The position numbers and the translations under genes are program-made. The notes under the pieces are model-generated. The model did not search any database. It saw only the letters and a program-made list of their open reading frames with translations, and had not been told where the DNA came from. Shown in pieces: positions 12,854-22,000 of a DNA stretch of 64,000 bases. Numbering within the stretch: the first letter of the stretch is position 1; each line of letters opens with the position of its first letter. The DNA is from Mixta hanseatica (GTDB lineage Bacteria; Pseudomonadota; Gammaproteobacteria; Enterobacterales; Enterobacteriaceae): the NCBI RefSeq assembly GCF_023517775.1, contig NZ_CP082904.1, positions 1,240,001 to 1,304,000 of the forward strand. The letters are read 5' to 3'.

Positions 12854-12870
12854 TGGCACATCCTTTGCTT
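12854..12870 (+). promoter_or_regulatory. Sigma-54 promoter of glnK-amtB
   Basis: TGGCAC (12854-12859), five bases, then TTGCTT (12865-12870): an exact match to the RpoN -24/-12 consensus TGGCAC-N5-TTGCW. The glnK ATG is 52 bases downstream. With the NtrC site it implies induction in nitrogen limitation. Confidence 0.93.
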
Positions 12871-12921
12871 TAGTCCTCTTGTGTCAGATGCCTGACCAAC
12901 ATGATTAAGTGAGGGGAGCGT

Positions 12922-13260
12922 ATGAAGCTGGTTACCGTAGTCATTAAGCCATTCAAACTGGAGGACGTGCGCGAAGCGCTCTCTTCTATCGGCATCCAGG
13001 GACTGACCGTAACGGAAGTTAAGGGATTCGGTCGGCAAAAAGGCCATGCCGAACTCTATCGTGGCGCTGAATACAGCGTGAATTTCCTGCCGAAAGTCAA
13101 AATTGATATTGCTATTGCCGACGACCAGCTGGATGAAGTGGTTGATGTCATCAGCAAGGCGGCCTATACCGGCAAAATTGGCGACGGCAAAATTTTTGTT
13201 GCTGAGTTGCAGCGCGTAATCCGTATTCGCACCGGTGAAACTGACGAAGCCGCCCTTTAA
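12922..13260 (+). CDS. glnK: PII signal-transduction protein GlnK
   Basis: GlnK is a 112-residue trimeric PII protein that senses 2-oxoglutarate, ATP/ADP and, through uridylylation by GlnD, glutamine; it blocks AmtB when nitrogen is plentiful. The uridylylated tyrosine is Y51 in the T-loop (R-G-A-E-Y-S-V-N-F), and the C-terminal nucleotide motif T-G-K-I-G-D-G-K-I-F is intact. A leader with a sigma-54 promoter and NtrC site precedes it, and amtB starts 36 bases after the stop, so the two are one operon. Lys at residue 3 and the amtB linkage favour GlnK over GlnB. Confidence 0.97.
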   Translation: MKLVTVVIKPFKLEDVREALSSIGIQGLTVTEVKGFGRQKGHAELYRGAEYSVNFLPKVKIDIAIADDQLDEVVDVISKAAYTGKIGDGKIFVAELQRVIRIRTGETDEAAL

Positions 13261-13296
13261 GCCGGGTTCTGTATATTGTGATGGGATGGAATAAAA

Positions 13297-14580
13297 ATGA
13301 ATAAATTAATGACCAAAGGCCTCGCTGGCCTGGCGCTGTTACCATCGCTGGCGATGGCGGCGCCTGCCGTTGCGGATAAGGCGGATAACGCCTTTATGAT
13401 GATTTGCACCGCGCTGGTGCTGTTTATGACGATTCCGGGGATAGCGCTGTTTTATGGCGGCCTGATCCGCGCTAAAAACGTGCTTTCACTACTGACGCAG
13501 GTTTCAGTAACCTTCGCCATGGTCTGCGTTATCTGGGTGCTGTATGGCTATTCCCTGGCGTTTAGCGAAGGTAATGCCTTCTTCGGCGGCCTGAACTGGG
13601 TGATGTTAAAAAATATCAGCCTGACTGCGTTAAGCGGCACCTTCTATCAATATATTCATGTAGTTTTTCAGGCCTCTTTTGCCTGTATTACCGTCGGGCT
13701 AATTGTCGGTTCCATTGCCGAACGCATCCGTTTCTCCGCCGTGCTGATTTTTGTGGTGATTTGGCTGACGCTGGCTTATCTGCCGATCGCCCATATGGTC
13801 TGGGCAGGCGGCTTCCTGGCGCAGGATGGCGCGCTGGATTTTGCCGGCGGTACCGTGGTGCATATTAATGCCGCCGTTGCCGGTCTGGTTGGCGCTTATC
13901 TGGTAGGTAAACGCGCCGGCTTTGGCAAAGAAGCTTTTAAACCCCACAACCTGCCGATGGTGTTTACCGGTACGGCCATCCTGTATGTTGGCTGGTTTGG
14001 TTTTAATGCCGGCTCGGCGGCGGCGGCGAATGAAATAGCGGCGCTGGCCTTCCTGAATACTGTGGTGGCGACGGCGGGTGCGGTACTGACATGGACCTTT
14101 GGCGAGTGGGCGCTGCGTGGGAAGCCTTCGCTGCTGGGCGCCAGTTCCGGCTTTATCGCGGGTCTGGTGGCGATTACGCCTGCCTGTGGCTATGTCGGCG
14201 TCGGCGGTGCATTGCTGATCGGTCTGATTGGCGGTCTGGCCGGTCTGTGGGGCGTTACGGTACTGAAAAAATGGCTGCGCGTGGACGATCCTTGCGATGT
14301 GTTCGGCGTCCATGGCGTTTGCGGTATTGTGGGTTGCATTCTGACCGGCGTGTTTGCCTCCTCTTCGCTGGGCGGCGTGGGTTACGCTGAGGGCGTGACC
14401 ATGGGCCATCAGATCTGGGTACAGCTGCTTAGCGTGATCCTGACCATCGTCTGGACCGGCGTGGTAGCCTTTGTCGGCTTCAAAGTGGCGGATATGCTGG
14501 TAGGGCTGCGCGTACCGGAAGATCAGGAGCGCGAGGGTCTGGACGTCAACAGCCACGGCGAGAACGCCTACAATCAGTAA
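13297..14580 (+). CDS. amtB: Ammonium channel AmtB
   Basis: AmtB is a trimeric inner-membrane channel for ammonium/ammonia uptake. The 427 residues start with a cleavable signal peptide (about 1-22, ending A-M-A), followed by eleven membrane helices. The two pore histidines are visible in V-V-H-I-N-A-A-V-A and V-F-G-V-H-G-V-C-G. The cytoplasmic C-terminal tail, about 35 residues, holds the contact region for GlnK. It is co-transcribed with glnK and ends in a strong terminator. Confidence 0.97.
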   Translation: MNKLMTKGLAGLALLPSLAMAAPAVADKADNAFMMICTALVLFMTIPGIALFYGGLIRAKNVLSLLTQVSVTFAMVCVIWVLYGYSLAFSEGNAFFGGLNWVMLKNISLTALSGTFYQYIHVVFQASFACITVGLIVGSIAERIRFSAVLIFVVIWLTLAYLPIAHMVWAGGFLAQDGALDFAGGTVVHINAAVAGLVGAYLVGKRAGFGKEAFKPHNLPMVFTGTAILYVGWFGFNAGSAAAANEIAALAFLNTVVATAGAVLTWTFGEWALRGKPSLLGASSGFIAGLVAITPACGYVGVGGALLIGLIGGLAGLWGVTVLKKWLRVDDPCDVFGVHGVCGIVGCILTGVFASSSLGGVGYAEGVTMGHQIWVQLLSVILTIVWTGVVAFVGFKVADMLVGLRVPEDQEREGLDVNSHGENAYNQ

Positions 14581-14592
14581 AACGCATTAAGT

Positions 14593-14625
14593 AAAAAAGG
14601 ACGATGCCTGGCATCGTCCTTTTTT
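14593..14625. terminator. Bidirectional terminator between amtB and tesB
   Basis: AGGACGATGC (14598-14607) pairs with GCATCGTCCT (14611-14620), with an A-run before and a T-run after, so it can serve both convergent genes. Confidence 0.92.
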
Positions 14626-14631
14626 ATGTTA

Positions 14632-15492
14632 TTAACTGCGTTGCCGCATTACGCCTTCCTGCACGGTGGAGGCCACTAACACCCCTTCCTGCGTATAAAA
14701 CTCTCCGCGCACAAAGCCGCGCGCGCTGGAAGCTGAGGTGCTTTCCACGCTGTAGAGTAGCCACTGATTTAAATCGACCGCACGATGAAACCACATTGAG
14801 TGATCGATGGTAGCGACCTGCATACCCGGCTCAAGGAACCCTTTGCCATGCGGCTGAAGCGCAACCGGGAGAAAGTTAAGATCGGATGCGTAGCCCAGCA
14901 GATATTGATGTATGCGCGCATCGTCAGGCATGGCGCCGTTCGCACGTAACCACACCTGGCGCGTCGGCGCGTCGACATGGCCCTTTAATGGATTGTGAAA
15001 GGTCACCGGGCGAATATCCAACGGTTTCTCGGCCAGGAACTTCGCGCGCACCTTTTCCGGGATCATCGCAGCCAGCTGCTGGGCGATTTCCGTTTCACTG
15101 GGTAAGCCTTCCGGGCCGGGAACCTCAGGCATTGGCTTTTGATGCTCAAATCCGCTTTCCGGCGCCTGGAAAGAGGCGGTCATATAAAAAATAGGCTGGC
15201 CGTTTTGAATGGCGGAAACGCGACGTGCGCTAAAGCTATAGCCATCCCGCAGCGTTTCAACATCATAAATAATCGCTTTCTGGCTATCGCCGGGCCGGAG
15301 AAAATAGCTGTGGAAAGAGTGAATATTGCGTTCAACAGGCACGGTTTGCTTGGCTGCATGCAGCGCCTGACCCACTACCTGTCCACCAAATACCTGGCGT
15401 AGGCCTAAATCCTCGCTTTGGCCGCGAAACAGGCCTTCCTCTAGTTTTTCCAGCTGCAGCAGGTTAAGTAAATTGGTTAATGCCTGGCTCAT
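14632..15492 (-). CDS. tesB: Acyl-CoA thioesterase II TesB
   Basis: TesB is a cytoplasmic thioesterase with two tandem hot-dog domains that hydrolyses medium- and long-chain acyl-CoAs. At 286 residues it equals E. coli TesB. The active site there uses Asp204, Thr228 and Gln278; here Asp is seen in [10 protein letters not shown], Thr/Ser in S-V-E-S-T-S-A-S, and Gln in S-T-V-Q-E-G-V at the end. It is divergent from ybaY. Confidence 0.96.
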   Translation of the reverse strand: MSQALTNLLNLLQLEKLEEGLFRGQSEDLGLRQVFGGQVVGQALHAAKQTVPVERNIHSFHSYFLRPGDSQKAIIYDVETLRDGYSFSARRVSAIQNGQPIFYMTASFQAPESGFEHQKPMPEVPGPEGLPSETEIAQQLAAMIPEKVRAKFLAEKPLDIRPVTFHNPLKGHVDAPTRQVWLRANGAMPDDARIHQYLLGYASDLNFLPVALQPHGKGFLEPGMQVATIDHSMWFHRAVDLNQWLLYSVESTSASSARGFVRGEFYTQEGVLVASTVQEGVMRQRS

Positions 15493-15708
15493 GAGACGTT
15501 CCTCGATAACGTTACCGGTTTAGTTTGCGAGATCCGACCAGTCTCTGCAACTGTCGCCACACGTTAAAGGTTCGGTTAACAAAAATGAAGCGGGCGGCCG
15601 CCAGGCAAAAAAGTGAATCCTGTGCCAGAATTAAGCACATACAGCGTTTTATAGCTGTTTCGGCCAATTTGTCGCCGATACGACATTGATCAGAAGGAGA
15701 GGTTATCA

Positions 15709-16263
15709 ATGAAATTCTGGCATGTAATGAGCGGAGCAGCGCTGGCCGTTGCCCTTGCAGGTTGTGCAGATAAAAGTGCAAATATCCCCATTCCGACTCC
15801 GGGCGCAGAGTTAGCAGGACAACCGGTAATTGCCCAGCCTAACGTGAGCGGTTCGATTTATATTCGTCAGAAAGTTGCATTACCGCCTAACGCGGCCTTA
15901 ACGGTAACCCTCTCAGACGCCTCGCTGGCAAATGCCCCGGCTAAAGTACTGGCGCAGCGCGTGGTCGTTACCGAAGGTAAACAGGCGCCTTTCCGTTTCA
16001 CTCTGCCCTTTAATCCTGCCGATATTCAGCCTGACGCGCGTATTCTGTTAAGCGCCGCGATCACCCTGGATAATAGAGTGATTTTTATGACCGAATCGGT
16101 TAAACCGGCCATCAATAATGGCGGTACAAAAATCGACCTGACGCTGGTGCCTGCCACATCGGTGGCCATGCCGACCCAAAGCGGCGCGGCGACAAGCATT
16201 CCGGCGACGTCGCCAACGCAGGTTACGCCATCTTCATCCATACCGGCACCAACCAGCTTCTAA
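15709..16263 (+). CDS. ybaY: YbaY-family outer-membrane lipoprotein
   Basis: This 184-residue lipoprotein has a signal peptide and lipobox L-A-G-C (Cys19), followed by Ala, so it should be sorted to the outer membrane by the +2 rule. A YbaY domain (about 40-145: G-S-I-Y-I-R-Q-K…L-P-P-N-A) is followed by a Pro/Ser/Thr-rich tail. Its function is unknown; the domain is distantly related to secretion-pilotin-like folds. GAAGGAGAGG precedes the ATG. Confidence 0.9.
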   Translation: MKFWHVMSGAALAVALAGCADKSANIPIPTPGAELAGQPVIAQPNVSGSIYIRQKVALPPNAALTVTLSDASLANAPAKVLAQRVVVTEGKQAPFRFTLPFNPADIQPDARILLSAAITLDNRVIFMTESVKPAINNGGTKIDLTLVPATSVAMPTQSGAATSIPATSPTQVTPSSSIPAPTSF

Positions 16264-16274
16264 GTTTGTTGATT

Positions 16275-16293
16275 GGGCCAGCGTTGCTGGCCC
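16275..16293. terminator. Hairpin between convergent ybaY and ybaZ
   Basis: GGGCCAGC (16275-16282) and GCTGGCCC (16286-16293) form a tight stem with a GTT loop, ending at the ybaZ stop codon. There is no clear T-tract. Confidence 0.6.
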
Positions 16294-16602
16294 TCACCAT
16301 TGCCAGCGGTAGCGCGCCAGATCCACCTCTCCTGCGTCACTGATTGCAATCCCTTCCGCCTCCAGCGCATCACGCTGACGCAGCAAATCATCACCCTGTA
16401 GCGAAATTTGTCCGTGGCGGTTAATAATCCGATGCCAGGGCAGGCGACTCCCTGCGGGCAGGCGTTTTAACACGCCGCCAACCTGGCGTGCCGCGCGCGG
16501 CGAACCAGCCAGTCGTGCGATGTCGCCATAGGTGGCAACGGTTCCGTAGGGAATAGCGGCGATAACCTGTATCACGCGCTGTGAGAAGGAGTCATTTTCC
16601 AT
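16294..16602 (-). CDS. ybaZ: Alkyltransferase-like protein YbaZ (Atl)
   Basis: Atl proteins resemble O6-alkylguanine-DNA alkyltransferases but cannot transfer the alkyl group; they bind O6-alkylguanine and steer it to nucleotide excision repair. The catalytic P-C-H-R is replaced by P-W-H-R here (Trp for Cys), the defining mark of the family, and the DNA-binding helix carries S-P-R-A-A-R-Q-V-G. The product from 16602 is 102 residues, M-E-N-D-S-F…, with CAGGA upstream, and agrees with E. coli. A longer frame to 16671 lacks support. Confidence 0.92.
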   Translation of the reverse strand: MENDSFSQRVIQVIAAIPYGTVATYGDIARLAGSPRAARQVGGVLKRLPAGSRLPWHRIINRHGQISLQGDDLLRQRDALEAEGIAISDAGEVDLARYRWQW

Positions 16603-16746
16603 AGCGGTTCCTGCTTTAGCTTTCGCGTTATCCTCGCAAAAAGCAGCGTCTGAAGAAACAGTTATGGCCATGAAAACCGAGATGGGAGAAAAGAGCGCAA
16701 GTAAACCGGAGATTGTTTAATAAAACAACGGTTGCGGGCGTGCGGC

Positions 16747-16775
16747 TTGCATTTACCCCGGCCATCATTGATAAT
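16747..16775 (+). promoter_or_regulatory. Sigma-70 promoter of ffs
   Basis: TTGCAT (16747-16752), a 17-base spacer, then GATAAT (16770-16775), followed by a GC-rich discriminator typical of stable-RNA promoters. Transcription would start near 16782, leaving a ~23-base 5' leader for RNase P to remove. Confidence 0.82.
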
Positions 16776-16804
16776 GCCCCCGCTCTGTAACGGAGCGCGT
16801 CAAT

Positions 16805-16918
16805 GGGGGCCCTGTTGGTTCTCCCGCAACGCTAACTTGTGAACTCGGTCAGGTCCGGAAGGAAGCAGCCGCAGCAGGTAACGCGTGTGCCGGGATGTAG
16901 CTGGCAGGGCCCCCACCA
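16805..16918 (+). ncRNA. ffs: 4.5S RNA, signal recognition particle RNA
   Basis: 4.5S RNA binds Ffh to form the bacterial SRP that targets nascent membrane proteins. The hallmark SRP loop region G-T-C-A-G-G-T-C-C-G-G-A-A-G-G-A-A-G-C-A is present near 16848. The ends GGGGGC and GGGCCCCC pair in the long hairpin. Length (about 114 bases) and position between ybaZ and hha match E. coli. Confidence 0.97.
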
Positions 16919-16949
16919 TTTTTACCCATCCCGCATTCTTCTTACCTAT

Positions 16950-17168
16950 TTAACGTACATATTTCCATACTGATACTGGGACTTTATCGTAAAGTTTATT
17001 CATGGTTAATTCAGCCAGACGGTGATCGGCGGCAGAATAAAAAACGGCCAGTTCATCATCGGGTAATTCATATTTATTCTTTTCAATAACACGCTCAAGT
17101 GTATCAATTGATCGACAACGTCTTAAGCGCATCAGATAGTCAGTTTTGGTCATAAGTTTTTCTGTCAT
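16950..17168 (-). CDS. hha: Hemolysin expression modulator Hha
   Basis: Hha is a 72-residue cytoplasmic co-regulator that binds H-NS and strengthens silencing of AT-rich, often horizontally acquired genes. The sequence is nearly the same as E. coli Hha ([12 protein letters not shown]…[14 protein letters not shown]). It is encoded right after tomB, 27 bases apart, as in other enterics. Confidence 0.96.
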   Translation of the reverse strand: MTEKLMTKTDYLMRLRRCRSIDTLERVIEKNKYELPDDELAVFYSAADHRLAELTMNKLYDKVPVSVWKYVR

Positions 17169-17195
17169 GGTTAAACCATAATAAATGAATGGTTG

Positions 17196-17576
17196 CTAAA
17201 ATGAATGGCTTGGCTGTAAAGGAAGCTGAGCACACTCTTCTGCGAAAAGGTTAAACAAACGCCTGGCGGAACGTTGCCAACGTTGCAGATCCTGAACATT
17301 AATGCCGTAATTACTGAAAAGCATAAAGGTATCGTCGAGGTAATCATCAATTTGAACAATCAGATCCTCATCCTCAGCATGCTTTATTTTATAATTCATC
17401 GTGAATGAAGCGATATGTTCAATCAGATCATTCAGTTGTAAATTAGAGGCAGACGTAGGGTCATTGACCCAGCCATGGTGGCTGTCGCCTAACGTTGCCA
17501 TACTTTCGTCGTACAGATTCTCACACAAGAAATTCAACTGGGCAATATCATGCCGTTTCGGTGAGTATTCGTCCAT
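17196..17576 (-). CDS. tomB: Hha toxicity modulator TomB (YbaJ)
   Basis: TomB (126 residues) is the antitoxin-like partner of Hha; in E. coli it relieves Hha toxicity by oxidising an Hha cysteine. Conserved stretches are M-D-E-Y-S-P-K-R-H-D-I-A-Q-L near the N-terminus and Y-L-D-D-T-F-M-L-F-S-N-Y-G-I-N mid-protein. I chose the ATG at 17576, with GGAGGG six to seven bases upstream; the ATG at 17591 is part of that ribosome site. Confidence 0.95.
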   Translation of the reverse strand: MDEYSPKRHDIAQLNFLCENLYDESMATLGDSHHGWVNDPTSASNLQLNDLIEHIASFTMNYKIKHAEDEDLIVQIDDYLDDTFMLFSNYGINVQDLQRWQRSARRLFNLFAEECAQLPLQPSHSF

Positions 17577-17724
17577 CTTTTTTCCCTCCATACATCGACC
17601 ATTGTCTGCATGCGAAACAGCGAAAAAAGCACTGTACTGTAAGCTTAATATTAAGATTCGTTAGTTAAACAGACAAGGTAAATATAACGTAAGCTTGTTC
17701 TTTTCAGATAAGGTATGAGTAACG

Positions 17725-18078
17725 TTAAAGTTCATCGGCGGTAGAAGGGCGCGCGTTATCAATAAAGTTAAAAGCCAGCGCGCCAGGAATAACTTCAAAT
17801 TCAACGCTTTCCCGTTGGGTTTCTGTCTGATTAATGTCAAGACAGGCATTGAATACATTCCAGTCGAACTGATAGATCAATTTATATCTGCCATTACTCA
17901 TTGGCTCTACAGAAATAACGTTAACCGTTCCCGGAACAAAAAGCGCATTTTGCGAATACCATTGTAAGTCGCCGATCAGCATTTTTTCTATTTTAGGAAT
18001 ATTCTGTAGAATGATATTTTTTAATTTTAGCGGATCTCTGTCATCTTGCAAAATATCGCACGGGATAATTTTTCGCAC
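17725..18078 (-). CDS. Unrecognised AT-rich gene between tomB and rpmJ2
   Basis: I do not recognise this protein. A GTG at 18078 preceded by GGAGG gives 117 residues (V-R-K-I-I-P-C-D-I-L…); a TTG at 18141 would add 21 but has no ribosome site. No signal peptide or membrane segment is visible. A charged first third (D-D-R-D-P-L-K-L-K) is followed by an alternating hydrophobic pattern suggesting beta strands (Y-K-L-I-Y-Q-F-D-W-N-V-F-N-A-C-L-D-I). A+T content and codon use look higher than in flanking core genes, and the gene lies next to hha-tomB and among other accessory insertions, so it may be an acquired gene. It is flanked by ~150-350 bases of non-coding DNA on both sides. Confidence 0.6.
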   Translation of the reverse strand: MRKIIPCDILQDDRDPLKLKNIILQNIPKIEKMLIGDLQWYSQNALFVPGTVNVISVEPMSNGRYKLIYQFDWNVFNACLDINQTETQRESVEFEVIPGALAFNFIDNARPSTADEL

Positions 18079-18427
18079 TTTACCTCCGCAGGGTTTATCT
18101 GAGCTTAAGATAAGAATGGGATTAAGTATGCCTGAAGGCAAGTCAGGTTAATTAAAGCTGGCTCTAATTTTATGACAGCAGATGTCCTGCTGGTAACCAC
18201 TTCTGTTTCATTGGTTTTAACCTAGCTTATTGAATTTTATGTTGTTACATCCAGAGGAAGGATTTAATTGTCCTTTTTACTGACATAAAAGGATACAATT
18301 TTTCTACAAGGATCCTTTAGGCGTTATCTGCGGTGGGGCAGTTTAGCGTAACTAAAATAAGGAAATTAAAAGGCGCGGGATAAAACAAAATCAATCAGGC
18401 CAGCGGGAGCGCCAGCCTGGGTAGTAC
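18079..18427. other. AT-rich intergenic region
   Basis: This 349-base stretch has no plausible gene on either strand. It holds the upstream region of the unrecognised gene (leftward), runs of A/T around 18230-18370, and at its right end the hairpin that ends the rpmE2-rpmJ2 transcript. I see no clear operator. Confidence 0.5.
18383..18419 (-). terminator. Likely terminator of rpmE2-rpmJ2
   Basis: On the minus strand CAGGCTGGCG and CGCTGGCCTG form a 10-bp stem (two G-U pairs) with a 4-base loop, followed by a T-rich tail (ATTGATTTTGTTTT). Confidence 0.62.
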
Positions 18428-18568
18428 CTAACGTTTTTTCTTCCCGCCCTGGACCGCTTTAAAGCGCGGGTTAGTTTTGCAGATAACATATACGCGGCCA
18501 TGTCGACGCACCACTTTGCAGTCTTTATGGCGCACCTTAGCGGCACGTAATGAGCTTAAGACTTTCAT
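18428..18568 (-). CDS. rpmJ2: Type B 50S ribosomal protein L36 (YkgO, zinc-independent)
   Basis: This 46-residue basic protein is the alternative L36 made when zinc is scarce. It lacks the four zinc-ligand cysteines of normal L36: only two Cys are present (…H-K-D-C-K-V-V…[11 protein letters not shown]). It ends K-K-K-R like YkgO of E. coli. The ATG is at 18568, 15 bases after the rpmE2 stop, so the two are co-transcribed under the Zur box upstream of rpmE2. Confidence 0.93.
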   Translation of the reverse strand: MKVLSSLRAAKVRHKDCKVVRRHGRVYVICKTNPRFKAVQGGKKKR

Positions 18569-18583
18569 AATTCTCTTTCTTCC

Positions 18584-18841
18584 TTACTCACTTTTACCAA
18601 AAAAGCGACCATAGCGTTGATTAAAGCGCGCAGAGCTTCCTTCTCGGCTGTAGTCTTTTTGCTTGCCCGTATAGTGCGGATGGGAAGCGGAAGAGACATC
18701 TAGCGCCACATAGGGAAAGGTTTCGCCACCAATCTCAATGGTGCGATCGGTTTTGATCGTCGATCCGGTTTTAAAATAGTGATCGGCGCTGGTGTCGTGA
18801 AAAACGACGGTACGGTAATGAGGATGAATACCCGGTTTCAT
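18584..18841 (-). CDS. rpmE2: Type B 50S ribosomal protein L31 (YkgM, zinc-independent)
   Basis: This 85-residue alternative L31 replaces the zinc-binding L31 in ribosomes when zinc is low, releasing zinc for other uses. The family start [18 protein letters not shown] is intact and the CxxC of zinc-type L31 is absent. AAGGAG precedes the ATG. A near-perfect Zur operator lies 17-31 bases upstream, and rpmJ2 follows in the same transcript. Confidence 0.95.
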   Translation of the reverse strand: MKPGIHPHYRTVVFHDTSADHYFKTGSTIKTDRTIEIGGETFPYVALDVSSASHPHYTGKQKDYSREGSSARFNQRYGRFFGKSE

Positions 18842-18858
18842 AACGGCTCCTTTTGATA

Positions 18859-18873
18859 TGTTATATCATAACA
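18859..18873. promoter_or_regulatory. Zur operator of rpmE2-rpmJ2
   Basis: TGTTAT-ATC-ATAACA is a perfect 6-3-6 dyad resembling the Zur consensus of enterics (GTTATAnTATAAC core). It sits just upstream of the rpmE2 ribosome site, where bound Zur would block transcription while zinc is plentiful. Confidence 0.87.
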
Positions 18874-19043
18874 AATAGTATGCGCCTTTCATTGGCTTTA
18901 TGCAACCGGCAGGATCGATACATCGAAAGGGCGCAAAAACACTTACACAAGCGTACAGAGTACCAATGCGCGGAAATGCTGCTGATAACAGACAACTGAG
19001 CAATAAACCAGGCGGGCAGGGCAGGAAAGGGCTGAGAAGGGAT

Positions 19044-19069
19044 AAAAAAGAGGCCACGTAAGTGGCCTC
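19044..19069 (-). terminator. Rho-independent terminator of acrAB
   Basis: On the minus strand GAGGCCAC-TTAC-GTGGCCTC is followed by six T residues, just after the acrB stop. Confidence 0.93.
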
Positions 19070-19082
19070 CAGATAAGATTAA

Positions 19083-22000
19083 TTACTGTTGATGCTCGAC
19101 AGGATGGCCGTGTTCCAGCTCTTCCTTGTGTTTGCTGAAGCGACGACGCACCACAACAAAGAACACAGGAACAAAGAAGATCGCCAGAACGGTTGCGGTC
19201 ACCATGCCGCCCATTACGCCGGTACCTACCGCGTTCTGCGCGCCGGAACCTGCGCCAGTACTGATAGCCAGCGGCAATACGCCAAGGATGAAGGCCAGTG
19301 AGGTCATCAGGATAGGGCGCAGACGCATACGGGTTGCTTCCAGCGTCGCTTCCACCAGGCCTTTGCCCTCTTTTTCCATCAGATCTTTGGCGAACTCCAC
19401 AATCAATATGGCGTTCTTCGCCGACAGCCCCACGGTAGTCAACAGGCCTACCACAAAGTAGACGTCATTGCTTAGGCCGCGCAGCGTGGTAAAGATCAGG
19501 GCGCCAATTACCCCTAACGGCACTACCAGCATAACCGCAAACGGAATTGACCAGCTCTCATAGAGCGCCGCCAGACACAGGAACACCACGATCAGCGAGA
19601 TGGCATACAGCGCGGGGGCCTGGTTACCAGAGAGGCGTTCCTGATAGGACATACCGGTCCAGTCATAACCAATGCCCTGCGGCAGCTGTGAAGCCAGCTG
19701 TTCCATCATCGCCATCGCATCGCCCGAGCTGCGGCCCGGAGCCGGCTGGCCCAGGATCTCCATAGACGGCAGACCATTATAACGCTCCAGACGCGGCGAG
19801 CCATATTGCCACTGCGCCGTAGAGAAGGCTGAGAAAGGCACCATTTCACCGTTAGAGGCGCGTACGTACCACTTGTTGATGTCGTCCGGCAGCATACGTG
19901 AGTCGGCTTTACCCATCACATACACTTTTTTCACGCGGCCGCGATCGATAAAGTCGTTAACGTATGAGCCGCCCCAGGCCGCACCCAGCGTGGTGTTGAT
20001 ATCGGAAATAGAGACGCCCAGCGCCTGAGCCTTTTCCTGATCGACAGTTAGCTTATACTGCGGCGTATCTTCCAGACCGTTAGGACGCACACCGACTAAG
20101 GTATCAGGATGCTGCGCTACCATGCCCAGCAACTGATTACGTGCCTGCATCAGCTTGTCATGTCCCAGGTTAGCCTGATCGATCAGCTCAAAGTCGAAAC
20201 CGGTCGCGTTACCCAGTTCGATAATTGCTGGCAGGTTAAACGGAATCACCATGGCATCTTTAATCGAGCTCAGCGCCTGCATGGCGCGACCCGCAATAGC
20301 CGGTACCTTGTTTTCAGCGCCGCCGCGCTCTTCCCACGGCTTCAGGCTGACGAAGGCGATACCGGTGTTCTGTCCACGACCGGCAAAGCCGAAGCCGTTA
20401 ACCGTAAACACCGACTCAACGTTGGCTTTCTCTTTGGTCAGATAGTAGTTGGAAACCTCATCCAGCACTTTCTGCGTACGCTCCTGCGTTGCGCCGGCCG
20501 GCAGCTGCGCCTGGGTCAACAGCAATCCCTGGTCCTCTTCCGGCAGGAACGAAGTCGGCAGACGCATAAACAGCACCGCCATGCCGATAACAATCAGCAG
20601 ATAAAGCAACAGATAACGACCGGTGCTACGTACGATATGCCCAACGCTATCCACATAGTGGTTAGTGCTGCTATCAAACAGGCGGTTAAACCAGCCGAAG
20701 AAGCCAGTGGTTTTACCGTGATCGCCTTTTTTGATCGGTTTCAGCATGGTGGCGCAAAGCGCGGGGGTCAGAATCAACGCGACGATAACCGACAGCACCA
20801 TGGCGGAAACAATGGTAATGGAGAACTGACGATAGATAACCCCGGTTGAGCCGCCAAAGAAGGCCATCGGAATAAATACGGCGGAAAGAACCAGCGCAAT
20901 ACCAACCAGCGCGCCCTGGATCTGCCCCATCGATTTACGCGTTGCCTCTTTCGGCGGCAATCCTTCTTCGGCCATCACGCGCTCGACGTTTTCCACCACC
21001 ACGATGGCGTCATCCACCAACAGGCCGATAGCCAATACCATCCCGAACATCGTCAGGGTGTTTATTGAGTAGCCGAACGCGTTAATAATGGCGAAGGTCC
21101 CTAACAGCACCACCGGCACCGCAATCGTCGGGATCAGCGTAGCACGGAAGTTTTGCAGGAACAGATACATCACCAGGAACACCAGCACGATGGCTTCAAA
21201 CAGCGTTTTTACCACCTCGAAGATCGAGATTTTAACAAACGGCGTGGTGTCATACGGGTAAACCACTTTCAGCCCGGCAGGGAAAGTGGGGGAGAGTCGC
21301 GTCAGCTCAGCTTTCACCGCTTCAGCGGTATCCAGCGCGTTAGCGCCGGTCGCCAGCTTGATACCGAGACCGGCGGCCGGTTGGCCGTTGAAGCGCGCGA
21401 TGATTTCATAGTTCTCACCGCCCAGCTCAATAGTGGCCACATCACGCAGACGAACCTGAGAGCCATCCGGATTCACTTTCAGTAAGATTTTACCGAACTC
21501 TTCCGTCGAGGTCAGACGCGTTTGCGCAATGATCGAGGCGTTAAGCTGTTGACCTTTCACCGGCGGCGTACCGCCTAGCTGACCGGCTGCCACCTGGGCG
21601 TTCTGAGTAGAAATCGCATTGACCACGTCGACCGGGGTCAGCTGATAGTTATTCAGCTTATGCGGATCCATCCAGATGCGCATCGCATACTGCGCGCCGA
21701 ACAGTTGGGTATCGCCCACGCCGGTGGTACGGCTGATAGGGTCTTTAATGTTAGAAGAGACAAAGTCCGCAATATCGTTCTGCGTCATGCTGCCATCTTC
21801 GCTCACAAAGCCCGCCACCATCAGGAAGCTGCTGGAGGATTTTTCAACCTGGATACCCTGCTGCTGTACCTCCTGCGGCAGAAGCGGCATCGCCAGCTGC
21901 AGTTTATTCTGCACCTGCACCTGAGCGATATCCGCGTCAGTACCAGACTGGAAAGAGAGGGTAAGCTGCAACGCGCCGGATGAATCGCTATTAGAGGACA

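Noticed and set aside
16950..17576. hha-tomB as a newly acquired toxin-antitoxin module
   Set aside because: It is the conserved core pair found at the same place in other enterics.
17725..18141. Longer TTG start for the unrecognised gene
   Set aside because: No ribosome site before TTG at 18141, while GTG at 18078 has GGAGG; the shorter product was preferred, though the spacing of 4 bases is short.
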